64,000 nt of DNA from Oncomelania hupensis (GCA_036898135.1 CM072511.1:41644743-41708742), one strand, 5' to 3'; shown: positions 23,776 through 54,047, numbered from the stretch's first letter. Notes: generated by a model not told the origin, from the sequence alone. Numbers and translations: made by a program.

Positions 23776-24030
23776 AATAACCCATTCACATAAACTTCAA
23801 ACTCCACAGGAAAAAAAAACCAAAACAATCACATTATTACATAATTTAAATTCAACAAAAAATAACCCAATCACATAGAATCCACAGAAATTTAACTCAA
23901 TCACACAAACTGAAGTCAACAGAAAAGTAACCCAACACACACAATCAACAGAAACATTAATCCAATCACATAAACCAAATCAATAATAAAAAAGAAAAAC
24001 CAAAAAAAAAACCAATCAATTCATAAACTA
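23776..24030. repeat. Degenerate tandem repeat, unit about 30-35 bp
   Basis: Units resembling TCAACAGAAA...AACCCAATCACATAAAC repeat six or more times with A-rich spacers. One further unit lies at about 25463-25505, next to an R3 fragment. Confidence 0.6.
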
Positions 24031-24035
24031 AGTCA

Positions 24036-25045
24036 ATCCTATTCTATCATATTCTATACTGTAACTCGAAAGTCGTTAGGGCACCACAGTCGATCGTTTA
24101 ACCAGTTATCCATCTTTCTCTGTCCTCAGCAACCCTCATGGCTTCGCTCAGTGTTAATCCAGTCCATTCTCGAATGTTGTCCTCCCACTTTTTTTTCTGT
24201 CTCCCTCTTCTCCTGCATCTTTGCACCATGCCTTGCCGGATGGTCTTTGCAACACCTGATGCATCGAAGTTTCCGCTTCTTCATCACTGTGAGCATGTCA
24301 TCATGTTGTCCAATGTCTTGTCGCTGGTGCTGGGTATAGGAAATGCCCAGAAGTTGTTGTAGGTCTGCGGTGAGGGTCCATGTTTCACAAGCATATAGAA
24401 AGATGGAGATGATAAGGGAGCGCAGCAGCCTTAGCTTGGAATATAGACTGATGGTCTTGTCTTTCCAAATGGGCTTCAACCTTGTCAGGGCAGCATTTGT
24501 TTGTGCAATCCTGAAGAGGACTTCCTGCCGGGACGCATTGTCTGATACAGTGGCTCCTAAATATTTGAAGCTATGCACTGTGTTGAGGGATTGGCCTTGG
24601 ATTTTGATGTCCGTGTTGATGCCATTGGTGTTGCTGGTCATCATTTTGGTCTTCTCTGCACTTATTTCCATTCCAAATGCTCTTGAGGTGGTGTCAAGCC
24701 TCTGTACCAGCTGTTCAAGTTCTTCTTCTTCTCCAGCCAATCCATCAATGTCATCCACAAAACGGAGGTTGGAGATTGCTCTACCCCCTATGCTGACATT
24801 GCCCACGTGATCTGCAAGAGCATCTGACATGATGCGTTTCAGTAAGATGTTGAATAGTGTTGGAGAGAGTAGTTATCCTTGATGCACGCCGATTGTTGTT
24901 CTGAACCAGTTTCCGATGGCGCTGTTGGGAGGACTACACTGGTAACCTTGTCATACAGGCTTTTTGATGACTTCAATAATGTTAGTGCTGATGTTGTACA
25001 CTCTCATGGTTGCAAACAGAGATGCATGCCAGACTCGGTCATGTA
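24036..25045 (-). mobile_element. RTE-like LINE, RT and 3' end
   Basis: The minus strand encodes RIMSDALADHVG, ISNLRFVDDIDGLAGEEEEL (RT motif C as FVDD), EISAEKTKMMTSN, FKYLGATVSDNASRQE, LRSLIISIFLYACETWTLTA and the RKLRC...REWTGL-type tail. It ends in an ATAGAAT-type tail at 24036. Frame breaks near the 3' end and a 5' truncation at about 25045 make it a dead copy. It lies downstream of the minus-strand epimerase gene in the same orientation. Confidence 0.85.
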
Positions 25046-25189
25046 TATCCAATAAATCATCATCACAGTCTTAAAGGAAATTAAAAAACATGCAATTTGA
25101 AACTTTCATCAGATTAAAACATAGTCAAGGTACATTAAATTAACATTATAAATAAGGCTAGCTTTAAGCATATTCTCAAGGAATTGTAT

Positions 25190-25462
25190 GCGCTGGATAT
25201 CCATGAGACCTCATAAATGATCAGTGAATGAATGACTTCACTTCAAGGTCAATGTCCCTGGGTCAGCAAATGTTAGTCATAAAATGACAATTTTTCACAA
25301 ATTTTCTTTTCTTTTTTCTAAGTTATTAATATTGAACTTATGATTCTTTGATTCATAATAGATATCAATGAGACACACAGGATTATGATTCTTTGATTCA
25401 TAATAGATATCAATGAGACACACATCCTATGCACATTTGGTCAACCAAGATCAAGGTCAGCT
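25190..25462 (+). repeat. R3 repeat fragment
   Basis: Begins GGATATCCATGAGACCTCAT and matches 22450-22660. It includes a local duplication of about 55 bp: GATTCTTTGATTCATAATAG occurs twice (near 25343 and 25387). Confidence 0.65.
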
Positions 25463-25929
25463 GTCAACAAAAACATTAATCCAATCACATAAACCAAATC
25501 AATTTTTGTTTAAAAAATAACTAAATAAAATCTTAACTGAACTTGAATTTCCATTTCTCTTCCTGCAAACCTGGTAAGCATTTACCACTGCATAAAGAGA
25601 TAAAATTGTCCCTCAAGAACTGCACGATGGCAGCTATTAACCTGTATTGCGATCGCCTTAGTATAGATATAATAGAAAATGGCTGTCAACAAATGAAAGC
25701 AACTTGAAACTGCACCCACCATAGTCTAGAAAGTTTCTTCTCTACAACAGTATACCATTAAATCATGCATAGCTTGCACATCTGCACTCTAATTTTGTCT
25801 TGCCTCGTCCTTAACTTTTCGCTATTCGGGTGGTCTGCTCATATACAAAACTAGTCTTCTCAACAACAGTATACCATTAAATCATGCATAGCTTGCACAT
25901 CTGCACTCTAATTCTGTCTTGCCTCGCCC

Positions 25930-43152
<17,223 letters not shown>

Positions 43153-43250
43153 TTTGTTTTAAAAATTAGCGAAACGCAAGTTCAAGGACAGAGGACAATC
43201 GAATTTTCCTCCGATTTTGGTAATCAGATGTTCTTGTCGGGCACCATCGG

Positions 43251-43455
<205 letters not shown>

Positions 43456-44084
43456 GTAGTAGTAGTAGTAGTGGTAGTAGTAGTAATAGTAGTAGTAGTG
43501 GTGAAAAAGACAAACAACAACACAAGCAGCAGCACCTCACTAATCTATACCTATAACAAGAATTATCTTGTGGAGAAGTTTTCTTAAATATATAGGCCTA
43601 TATTTTAAATTTCTTAATTATTTTACAAAATTAGTTTGGATATTTTATTACTAACACCAATCTGCAAATCTCTTTCTCTTTTAAAGAGATTTGCAAATTG
43701 GTGTTAGTATTATATTCTGCTATAATTAGTGAAATAATTAATTCTTCTTTCTTTCTTATCAATTCGTATTCTGTCTAATTAAATTAAATTAAAAATTAAA
43801 AAAAAAACGTTAAAGTTAAATGTTGTTTTTTTTCTGTAAGTTGTTGATTTGTTGTTGTTGTTGTTAATTTTTTTTAAAAGATATCTTATTTAAATTGGAC
43901 CATTTTTGAAGAAATGTGCATGACTAATGTCGATCGTTCTCAGAATCATCATGGGGTGAAAAAGCAGTCCAGTGGTCGCCGGGATGAAGAGACTGAGTTA
44001 CAACTTGAACGATACTCATAGAGACTCGATCTTTGGATCCAGGTTAGTGATCAAAAATCGTATCTATGTATCTATCTATGTATC

Positions 44085-44383
<299 letters not shown>

Positions 44384-45079
44384 AACTGCATGAATTTGTT
44401 AGTCATTGTTTACAATCGCTGAAGAAGGGGAATTCAGCGGGAGTGGACAACATACCAGCAGAACTGCTTCAAGTAGGAGAAGAAGCGATGATTGACGCAC
44501 TCACCATTATCTGTAACAAGATCTGGCAGAGTGGGGAGTGGCCTACACAATGGACCCAGTCGCTTGTCATCACTCTTCCTAAAAAAGGTAACCTCCAGGA
44601 ATGTGAAAAATACCGCACCATCAACCTCATCAGTCATCCCAGTAAGGTCCTCCTGAAAATAATACTCAACAGGTTGAAACCCCAAGCTGAACAACTCATA
44701 GCTGAAGATCAAGCAGGATTCGGGGCACGGCGAAGTACCACTGAACAGATTTTCAACCTCAGAATAATCTGCTAGAAATATCTACAGCACCAACAACATC
44801 TATATCATGTGTTCGTAGACTTCAAAAGGGCGTTTGACCGAGTCTGGCATGCAGTTCTGTGGTCAACCATGAGAGCGTACAACATCAGCCCTAAAATTAT
44901 TGAAGTAATCAAAAGCCTGTATGACAAGGCTACCAGTGCAGTCCTCCACAACAGCGCCATCGGAAACTGGTTCAGAACAACATCGGTGTGCGTCAGGGAT
45001 GCCTATAATCCTCCCAACATTTTCAACATCTTCCTAGAGCGCATCATGTCAGATGCCCTCGCAGATCACGGAGGCACAG

Positions 45080-46008
45080 CAAAGAGCGTATTATAGAAAG
45101 AGCGGGAACTTGGAACAGAACCGCGAGACGGAAGATACGAGTTACGCTCCCTTGTCGACATGCTAAAAATGGTTCGTGGCAGAAAGACAAAAGGCGACGA
45201 GTAAAACAGGGCGGTGACTTTTGGACAGCCATCAATTGCCGTAATGCCAGATACAAGAAAATTGTGATGGCAAGTTCTTTTTCAAGTTTCCAAGAGACAA
45301 AGAAAGGTAAATTGCAATCGAAAAACTTCTTTTTTGTGTGTTTATATATGCCTAAACCAAGACCGCTGCAGTGTTGTTAAAACAATCGGGGAGAGGCTTC
45401 AGTGATTCATGTTATATCTATTCTATGTGCTAAAACAAAAACTGTTTGCTTGCTGACAGTTTACGTTTAAAAGGTCGCTCACTGTTCACGTTGTTTCTAG
45501 GTTGTTTGACTATTATATTTGTGCTTACATTTCAAACGTAGATGTTGTCAGATTGGCAGTTTGGCTTCGTCAAACTGCTTATGTTAACAAGTTAAATTAG
45601 ACTTTAGTCTGTTTTCTCCTCGTGATCAAATACTGTGCAAGATAACCCCTTACCTAGGCACAAAAATGGTCCTTGATCTGTTGTAATCTCGTTTCGTTTG
45701 AGTGTAAACGGGGTAAAAAAAGTAATGTAGAAACTCAGTCCTTGTTCTGATCTGTGAATTTTTGCGCATTAGATCCATATTGCGTGGAATGTTGTAGTCT
45801 AGGTTCTGATTGTTCTGTCTGATTAATTAATTATTTTCCATGAAGTGACTGATGTTATTAAGCCAGTGATGTGGGAGGTGAGAGGGTTGGGGGGTAGGGG
45901 GACACCTGATATAAATTAAATTCACACTATTACTGTATTAGTGAAACATTTTGTTATTGTGCTTTATTGTGATTAATTGATTGAATGACAGAGCTCTCTC
46001 TTCCCCCA

Positions 46009-46062
<54 letters not shown>

Positions 46063-46498
46063 GATTACGGATTTACACAGTTTCGGATAAATGAAACAGT
46101 CTATCAAGTATCATGCATATTTTAATTTTAAAATATCTGTCGTTGATTAAAAAATAATAAATTCCAGGGCAGAAAACGAACCTATGACATACACACATAA
46201 GCAGCATAAAAGCACCTAATAAATGTCAATAAGTAAACATTAAAAAAAAGAAAAAAAAAGACAGCAGTAGCGGAATGTTAATAATAATGATGGTTAAAAG
46301 TTTGGTTTTTGCAAACGTTGCCATAAAAATGTTCTTTTGCAATGGCATAGGCTCAATAAGTTACCACGCACAGATCATTCATATAGCAGATGATGAAATA
46401 TAGCCAGCCCGAGCAAAGGGAAATAATCCGTGAGAACGTCTCGCACTTTTGTATAGGACATAATGGAAGTTCCCTCTCTTTCCGTAATAAGCTCTTTG
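45080..46498 (+). mobile_element. THAP-bearing cut-and-paste transposon, copy B
   Basis: Inverted repeats start CAAAGAGCGTATTATAG (left) and, reversed, CAAAGAGCTTATTACGG (right). The 7-bp target duplication GGCACAG is at 45073-45079 and 46499-46505. Removing the element and one duplication restores the continuous LINE reading frame seen in sister copies, so the ends are exact. The interior matches copy A (6431-7820) in the opposite orientation, including an (AG/CT)n run near 46015-46059. No transposase core is present. Confidence 0.9.
45160..45306 (+). pseudogene. Decayed THAP exon of copy B
   Basis: It aligns base for base with the THAP exon of copy A. A 1-bp deletion after GGCGAC brings a TAA into frame. 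A TGC to TGG change would turn the first zinc-ligand Cys into Trp, and further indels follow before the shared donor (AAAG|GTAAAT at 45306). It cannot make a functional finger. Confidence 0.75.
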
Positions 46499-47330
46499 GG
46501 CACAGTAAGCATAGTGGGAAGAGCAATCTCCAACCTTCGTTTTGTGGATGACATTGATGGATTGGCTGGAGAGGAACAAGAACTTGAACAGTTGGTACAG
46601 AGGCTTGACACCACCTCAAGAGCCTATGGAATAGAAATAAGTGCAGAGAAGACCAAACTGATGACCAACAACACCAATGGCATCAACACGGAAATCAAAG
46701 TCCAAGGCCAATCCCTCAACACAGTGCATAGCTTCAAATATTTTAGGAGCCATTGTATTAGACAATTGGTCCCGACAGGAAGTTCTCTCCATGATCGCAC
46801 AAACAACTGCTGCCCTGGCGAGGTTGAAGCCAAGTTGGAAAGACAGGACCATCAGTCTACATTCCAAACTAAGGCTGCTGCGCTCCATTATATCCATCTT
46901 CCTATATGTTTGCGAAACATGGACCCTCACAGCAGATCTCCAACGTAGAATACAAAGCATGGAGGTGAGGTGCTACAGAAGACTTCTGGGCATTTCCTAT
47001 ATCCAGCACATCACCAACGACGAAGTCCGACAGACCATCACACAAGCCATTGGACAACACGATGACCTGCTCACAGTGGTGAAAAAACGGAAAATCACCA
47101 GATCAATTGCAAAGACCATCCTGCAAGGCACAGTGCAAGGAGGTAGGAGAAGAAGGAGACAGAAAAAGAGGTGGGAGGACAACATTCGAGAATGGACTGG
47201 TTTGACACTGAGCGAAACAATCAGGGTTGCTGAGGACAGGGAAAGATGGAGTACGCTGGTTAAACGATCATCTGTGGTGCCCCTACCAGCTACGACCTCC
47301 GAGTTACGGGATAGGATAGGATAGGATGTT

Positions 47331-47884
47331 TACATGATTCAGCGGATTGCAAAGAGCCGAATCATGACCACAACTTGTTTGAAAGAGGACTCACCCCTGA
47401 TTCGCATAAAAGATCTACTGAAACAACTCTAACGGTAGCACTCCACCAGCCGATAACTTTACAATAAAGGCAGGCCACGCAGGGGACGCTCAGGCTGTAC
47501 TCTAATTTATCAAACCCGTTTACAAAAACAAACTAGAATAAAAAAAAACACATCATTATAAAATATTAACAAAACACATATCTAGAAAATGGTTAAATTG
47601 CTAAATAATAATACCACAGAAAGCCCTATAGTGACCATTTGGCAGAAAGCGTCCAATAGCCCCAAGCTGACCTAACAGACCCCATACACAAATTATGAGT
47701 TTTGGGAGAGTTTTCAAGTAAAAAGACAGGTGACTGGTTGTAGCGAAAAAGATAGTAGATTGATAGAACAGATTAGGAACCAGAAAGAACAAACGAGAAT
47801 GACAGAAACATTGTTAATTTAAAGCACTAAATTTCCAGAAAGTAGGGTTACTATTGATACAGAAACCCCGGCAACCCCACGTGG
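47331..47884 (+). mobile_element. Unclassified interspersed element (about 600 bp), copy 4
   Basis: The most diverged copy. It starts right after the (GGATA)n tail of the LINE and shares GCATAAAAGATCTACTGAAA, CTTTACAATAAAGG and, at the end, ACAGAAACCCCGGCAACCCC. Confidence 0.7.
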
Positions 47885-48812
47885 CAACTGCATGCATGAA
47901 GAGAGCTGTCAAGGTCGATCAAGTAGAATAATAACTATAGTAGTTACCTGTCAACCTGACATGGATGGATATAGGACCCGCGCGTAATTTATTTGAAAAT
48001 ATCGTACTGATCACATGCAATGTGATATGAAATTAATTTTCTAGCTGCTATTCGAATATTAGTAAGCCTAAATAAAAATGATCGGTCTACGTGGTCTATA
48101 TGCTATAGGTCAATACACAACTGAACTATAAGACAGCATAGAGAGTGCATAACATTCATAGTCATTGATTACCAGGGGCTGACCACGTTCAGAGCAGGGG
48201 AAGGGGGGGGGGGGGGGCGTGGAGAATTGGAAGGTGAACCTACAGTTTTTTATATGCTAATTTCCGGTTTCCAGGATGGTCAAACTACGGAGCTTTGATG
48301 ACAGGCAGCGGCCGTCAAAGAATTATTGCACTTTTGCATTTTTTTTGGGGGGTGGGGGAAACGTTCCCTCCCGTTTCACACACTCTCCTCCTCCCCTCCC
48401 CCTCGTTCGCCCATGACTACACTGACAATACATTCGGCAAGTTCATAACATATTGAGGACTAAACCACGTAGATCTACGCTATAACTAGCACAATCTGGC
48501 TGAACGATACAAACTAAAATCCGCGCGGCTTTGTCATTCTGCTGGGTCAGTACACATTTTGTTCTGTTTAAAGACTGATAACGTCAGGAGTACACTGTTA
48601 CTAACTATTACAGCATTCCCATACGATCTTAAATAACCACCATCCCAGACCCCTAGCCTACACAATAGAAGCAAAGACACGGACTTGGAAGTGAATCTGA
48701 TAATTTTCAGTTTGATGTGTCTCAGTCGAGTCACAAGGTCGACCGTCTTTCAACTACTGTTGAACTAAGTTAACTTTGCAACAGGTTGTCGGTGCATTTG
48801 TGTGTGTTTACC
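47885..48812. other. Upstream region of epimerase B
   Basis: Non-coding, with a G run near 48208-48218 and a G/C-rich stretch near 48340-48410. No TATA box is evident in the last 100 bases before the start codon. This is the likely promoter side of epimerase B. Confidence 0.5.
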
Positions 48813-51162
48813 ATGGCAGAGGTAAAAGTCAGCGATTTTCCTGCAGAAGATGTAGTGGTTTTGAAGAAAGGAGACGGCTGTCGTGCTTTGGTTCATCTGC
48901 ACGGTAAGTAGGCTATAGACCTATATACATGTATGCTTATTCATAGTATACAATGTTATTGATTACGAATGATTGGGTTGAATACTATTTTGGCTAACAA
49001 AATAATTCCATATCCCTGCGCATTGCAGATAGTCCTATATTGGTCATGTGGACCAATAAAGCTTTCGTCCTTCTCAGTTGACTACAATGTAGGCTTATTA
49101 TTCTCGTATTTACAGAATGTAAAATTAGCAAGAGCCCGAATTCAAGCCGTTAACTCATAAATGGTTTGTCATGGGGGCGTAGTCGCAAAACCACAGGCGC
49201 CCGTATCTGGATATGAGAACGTCTCTCTAAAGAGCGTGTCTATTTCTCTACTGTATACTTTAGTATATTAGGCGCCTGTATTGCAAAACACGTAGTCATG
49301 CCTTAATAGTGATATCGTCGAGAAGTAGCGTACACTATTTGCTGTGGAAATTAGCACACCTAGGCCTACATATCTAGGACATATGTGTCGAAGATAGTCT
49401 CACGTGTCGGGGGGAAATTAATTTATATAACGAACGAATGATAGTACTAAAGCAGCAAAGATGAAGTAAACGTAGACTATAAGTAGAATGTATACATTTT
49501 TGTTTTTTTTTCTGGTGTTTAGGTGCAACCCTGCTGAGCTGGGTATCAGGAGGAGAGGAGCAGCTCTTCTTGAGGTTACTACTATTTAATGTTGCCCTTA
49601 ATTGTACAGATATTCCCACTCCCCACCCACCGTGACCCTTCCACCTCTTGCATTCAATCCCCTTTGATTCCTTCAGTAAATGATTATGGTACGTACCATT
49701 AACATTGCTACTGAGGACTTCGACGACGGTTGATGATGCCGATTACGTTTTTGTAGTTGTAGTTCGTGACGATGACGACGATGATGAGGACGATGATAAT
49801 GACGACGATAATGATGATGGTGATGTTAACATTGGTGATAATGACGATGACCCCATTAGTGGATTTAAAAACGACGTCGACGATGTAACGACATAAAAGA
49901 AGAGACAATGATATCGTGGATGTAAAATAACAACAAAGCCGACGACGACGACTGTTGATTATGAAAATTGCATATTATGTTTGTTATAGCTCCAAGAACA
50001 GCTATGACAATAAGGTGCCAATTCGGGGAGGAGTACCAGTTTGTTTCCGTAAGATAAAACATTAATATTGTTTGCTGTTTTATGTTGTCGGATTTCTTAT
50101 TGTTGTTGATTGGGATCTTGTAAACTATTGGTAGACAAAATAATTAACTAAATAAATAAATAAATTCATACACAAATACGTCTGTGTATGTAAATGGAAT
50201 GTACATGTAAATGTATGTGTTTGCGTGTGGGTGTGTGCGTTTGTGTGCATAACATTAATGCATACAGAATGTCTAGAAATAGTAACAGTCTTATAAGCTA
50301 TATCGTTCAACGGCCTTGGATTGGTTTTGTATTTTGTAGCTCAAGTGAAATTCCGTACCGATGTGTGCATGCGCGCGCGCGCGCCTGTGTGTGTGTGTGT
50401 GTGTGCATGCGTGCGAACGTGCATGAGATTAGATCGTCCTTTTCATTACGTTAACGTGTTTGTCTGAGGTCATAGGCGCCCCCCTTATCTGGATGCAATA
50501 GCCTCTCTTTTAAAGCGAGTCTCTCTCTGTACTATTATATGGACGCACTTTATAGACAGACGCTATCGATCGCTTCCAGACACGGGCGCTTGTGCCTCAG
50601 GTATATTTGAATTGTGGACAGATTGTGTCCCCAATTGTCCCCTATACGCACTGTGTCCGGGGACGTTAATTTATCTACTGAATTGAACTGTGTCCCCAAA
50701 TGTTTACCAACATATTATGATTACGGAGTTCGCTAGTCAGTCAGTGTGTCTCGATCACTGAATGCTTAAGTTAAAGATCTGTCAGTGTTAACTTGAATAT
50801 TCCTTGCTTTAACAATGGGACTATGGACAGTTATATTGTGTTCTCACATTGATTGTATCCCTAGTTAAAGTGTATGTCGTCGTTATCGGCTGAGGGTTCT
50901 ATAATGATAATGTTATGAAATTCGGTTTACAACGACTGATTGTGTTTCAGCAAACTTTGCAGAATGGTCAGAAGGTCGTCCATTACATGGTTTTGCTCGC
51001 ATCAAAAGGTGGACTGTCGCTGCAGCTCCAACTAAAGTAACTTATCTGAAGAACTCGAGCGCAGATTGTCATTCAAAAAACATTGAGTGTTTGTCTGTTT
51101 CTGAATGTCCTTTATTTGTGTTTGTTTGCCTGTCTATCGATAAATCTCTTTCTTTACATCTG

Positions 51163-51237
<75 letters not shown>

Positions 51238-52598
51238 CTCACTCTCTCTCTAATATTTTTTTAATCTCCGCCTCTCCTTCCAAACAACCTGTACAACTTT
51301 TAAAAAATAAATAAATATCGTGTTGCCTACAATCTATGACATAATTATTGTACATAAAACAAACATGGCTTTCTAGTTACCCAATGTTTTGAAAAAGGTA
51401 AAGGTGGTCCCATAGCATTGTGGCCGTAGGGTAGCGTGATGTTGGAGATCACACTTATCTTGGGCCAGCGTAATGAAGGTGATGCCCATCTCTCTCCCTC
51501 GCTGCTTTACCTTCCCCACCCTTAAGAGAGTAGGTACTCAGTCACAGGTGAGTCAACTGGGGGCGTTGTTATTTGTCGCTTCACGGTTTGCGGTCACCCA
51601 TCCAAGTGCTAACCGCACTGGACGAAGCTTAACTTGCGACACAGTAGCGAGTGCTCCAACCACTGCGCTATCCGACAAAATGAAAAGATACGTATAATTC
51701 AACCATTAGTGAATCCTTGGGTAATTCTTTCATTGTTTCTGACGCAGGAGAGCGATGGTGACATTACGGCTTCCTTTGAACTGCAGGAAGACGAGGAGAC
51801 GAGGAAGCTTTGGGATTTTAAGTAAGTGGTGAAATGAAACATTGAAGTATTGAATAGCGTACTTTTCAGCTCAAAAGTGTGCTCAAGGTTATGATCACAG
51901 TAGCAGAATTATTATTGTGTAAACCGTAATGTTCTTTAAACAAGTGAACGCTTTTCCGACATTGATATACCTTGTTTGAAGAAAAGCTGAAGAAGCAAGT
52001 CGGATAAATTACGAACATTACGCTGTAAAGTAGCAAAACTTGTCATGCGTGAGTAAAACAGTTTATAGTTTTCTTCTTATGTTGTTGTTGTTGTGCTTTC
52101 CACTACCCTTAACAGGTTTAAACTCATCTACACTTTGCGCCTTTCGGACACCTCTCTGGACTCCTCCATGACGGTCTACAATACAGGTTAGGCCTATTTT
52201 AGTAATTTTTACAGTGTGTCTTCTTATTTCTGTTTCTAATGCATGCGTAGTATGAAAGCTGTATGAGTAAAAATGCTATCAATAACATTCTATGTATTTA
52301 ATGCATTCTATTTACATACAATGCAATCAATGTGCATACAGTTCATTCTACATACATAGGGCCTACAAGACATTATATGCATATATAATATATTCTATAA
52401 TATATAATGTAATCAACATAGAATGGAATTCTCTTAGTAAAATATTTATTTTCACCACTTTCATATTAAAAAAATCTTTATTTATAAGCATATTTTCTAA
52501 ATCATAATTTGTTTACAAATAATGTAAGATTGATGTAAATAATATATTTTCTCCGTAAGTAACTTATTATTTACCTAAACAATATCTATATTTATCTC

Positions 52599-52686
<88 letters not shown>

Positions 52687-53760
52687 TTGCGCAGGATCAA
52701 CCAGTTTCGAGTTCACCTTCGCGTTACACACCTACTTCCGTGTGGCTGACATCAAAGCTACGAGCATTTCCGGCCTCCATGGACTTGTCTACCTCGATAA
52801 GGTTTGTATCAAACGTTTCACTTCAATGGTGGCGAGGAAGTTGAATTGCACAATTAATATTAAAATAATTATTAAAACTCTTCTTCTTCTTCTTCTTCTT
52901 CTTCTTCTTCTTCTTCTTCTTCTTCTTCTTCTTCTTCTTCTTCTTCTTCTTCTTCTTCTTCTTCTTCTTCTTCTTCTTCTTCTTCTTCTTCTTCTTCGTG
53001 GTTTGTAATGATTATGACTGATTGATTGATTGGACGATTGCTTTATGATTGAACGATTGATTGATGATGATGCTTGATGAGGATGATGATTATGATGGTG
53101 ATGATTTTTGTTACAGTTGGATGGTATGAAAGAAGTCAGGGAAGAAGATGAACTGCTAGTTTTGAAAGGAATTGCTGCCAGGTAAGATTATTTTCATAAA
53201 AAGTGCCCAATTGACAAGCTTTTTGTTGCACATGGATGTGAATACTTTAACGTGTACATTTAACTGTGTTTTTGAACTTTATGTTTTCCATACGACTTAA
53301 AACCTTGTTTCTTTATTTCATCCCAGCTTCCTCCACAATATATACACCTCCCCCCTTCCCCCTCAAATTTCATATTCCAGGAGCAAGATAATAATTATTT
53401 GTTTTCCAACAAATCTCATAAAAATTCATACGGTTTTTATCAGTGTAAAGATGTTCATTTTGCCTTTCTTCCTAGAATTTTCAAGGACAGCCCAAAAGGA
53501 GCCGTTGTGATCCAGTCCCCTGAGAACCGTCGCCTGGAAATCACTTCCTCCAACCTGCCAAATATTGGTAGGTCTACATGTGCTACGTTTTATTATATTT
53601 GAAAAAAAAGGACACTAAACCTAATGCATTTAATTGTTGTAGGTATTTGCTCCTTTAAGAAAAAATTAAACTTGCCTATATGATACATAAATATAAAGTT
53701 CTTTAGCTACCACTCGATCAACAGTTATTATACTCACACCTACCTTAGAATCAACAGTTT

Positions 53761-53811
<51 letters not shown>

Positions 53812-54047
53812 TTGGCGTATTTGGGGTTTTGTTTTGCAAAGTGTCCATTTATTTTATTGTAACATTCCGTAAATTTCTGTGCGCAGTGATTTGGAACCCC
53901 TGGGAAGAGGCAGCTAAAGGCATTCCAGACCTGCAGGACGATGGCTGGCAATATTTCGTCTGCGTCGAAACGGGCAGGGTGACCTCCCCTGCAGTCGTAG
54001 AAGCAGACGATAATCTGGAAATGAGGCAGACCTTCCGGATCTTGTAA
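48813..54047 (+). CDS. Glucose-6-phosphate 1-epimerase paralogue B, 10 exons, 285 aa
   Basis: Exons: 48813-48903, 49523-49574, 49990-50048, 50951-51036, 51748-51821, 52116-52186, 52695-52801, 53117-53181, 53476-53567, 53887-54047. All introns are GT-AG; 858 coding bases end in TAA. Exons 2, 3, 5, 7 and 8 have exactly the lengths of those in paralogue A. Motifs in order are GATLLSWVSGGEEQLFLS (31-48), IRGGVPVCFP (59-68), LHGFARIKRW (79-88), LHTYFRVAD (155-163), GLHGLVYLDK (171-180), VIWNPWEEAAKGIPDLQDDG and YFVCVETG. His156 and Glu260 match the catalytic His/Glu pair of yeast Ymr099c. Arg60 and Arg84 sit where the phosphate is expected to bind. Role inferred from the family: alpha/beta interconversion of glucose 6-phosphate in the cytosol. 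The start TTTACCATGG is a good initiation context. Position 79 is Leu where paralogue A has Gln. Intron 4 holds a 5S-derived SINE. Confidence 0.94.
51171..51234. repeat. (CT)n microsatellite, intron 4
   Basis: CT array in epimerase B intron 4. Confidence 0.9.
51395..51680 (-). repeat. 5S-rRNA-derived SINE, copy 2 (with tRNA-like head)
   Basis: The minus strand begins GGATAGCGCAGTGGTTGGAG, a tRNA A-box-type head. It passes CACTCGCTACTGTGTCGC, then AAGTTAAGC...GGTTAGCACTTGGATGGG and TGACCGC, which match the promoter half of 5S rRNA. The body is shared with the copy at 5497, and the end is an (ACC)TTTACC tail (plus strand GGTAAAGGTGG). It inserted into intron 4 of epimerase B, antisense to the gene. 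Confidence 0.8.
52597..52681. repeat. (CT)n microsatellite, intron 6
   Basis: A CT array ending 13 bases before the exon 7 acceptor of epimerase B. It probably serves as the polypyrimidine tract. Confidence 0.9.
52880..52997. repeat. (CTT)n microsatellite, intron 7
   Basis: Perfect CTT array of about 118 bp in epimerase B intron 7. Confidence 0.95.
53758..53811. repeat. (TTG)n microsatellite, intron 9
   Basis: Perfect TTG array in the last intron of epimerase B. Confidence 0.95.

Larger units (their letters stand above)
44384..47330 (+). mobile_element. RTE-like LINE, RT domain to 3' tail, split by a THAP transposon
   Basis: The first part (44384-45079) encodes GEWPTQWTQSLVITLPKKGN, NRLKPQAEQLIAEDQAGFGA, FVDFKRAFDRVWH (RT motif A) and FNIFLERIMSDALADHGG. 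The second part (46499-47330) continues with VSIVGRAISNLRFVDDIDGL (motif C as FVDD), EISAEKTKLMTNN, SIISIFLYVCETWTLTADLQ and [14 protein letters not shown], then a (GGATA)n tail. Defects are an in-frame stop after LRIIC, a damaged motif B and a frameshift near 46740. The upstream endonuclease is absent. It is the longest copy of this family here and lies between the two epimerase start codons. Confidence 0.87.

Noticed and set aside
49705..49908. Asp-rich ORF between exons 2 and 3 of epimerase B
   Set aside because: GAT-rich simple sequence inside an intron; the flanking exons join in frame without it.
49160..50600. Similar GGCGCC-flanked stretches in introns 1 and 3 of epimerase B
   Set aside because: The resemblance (ATCTGGAT...CTCTCT...AAAG-GAG-GTCT) is weak, and I could not define ends for a transposon call.
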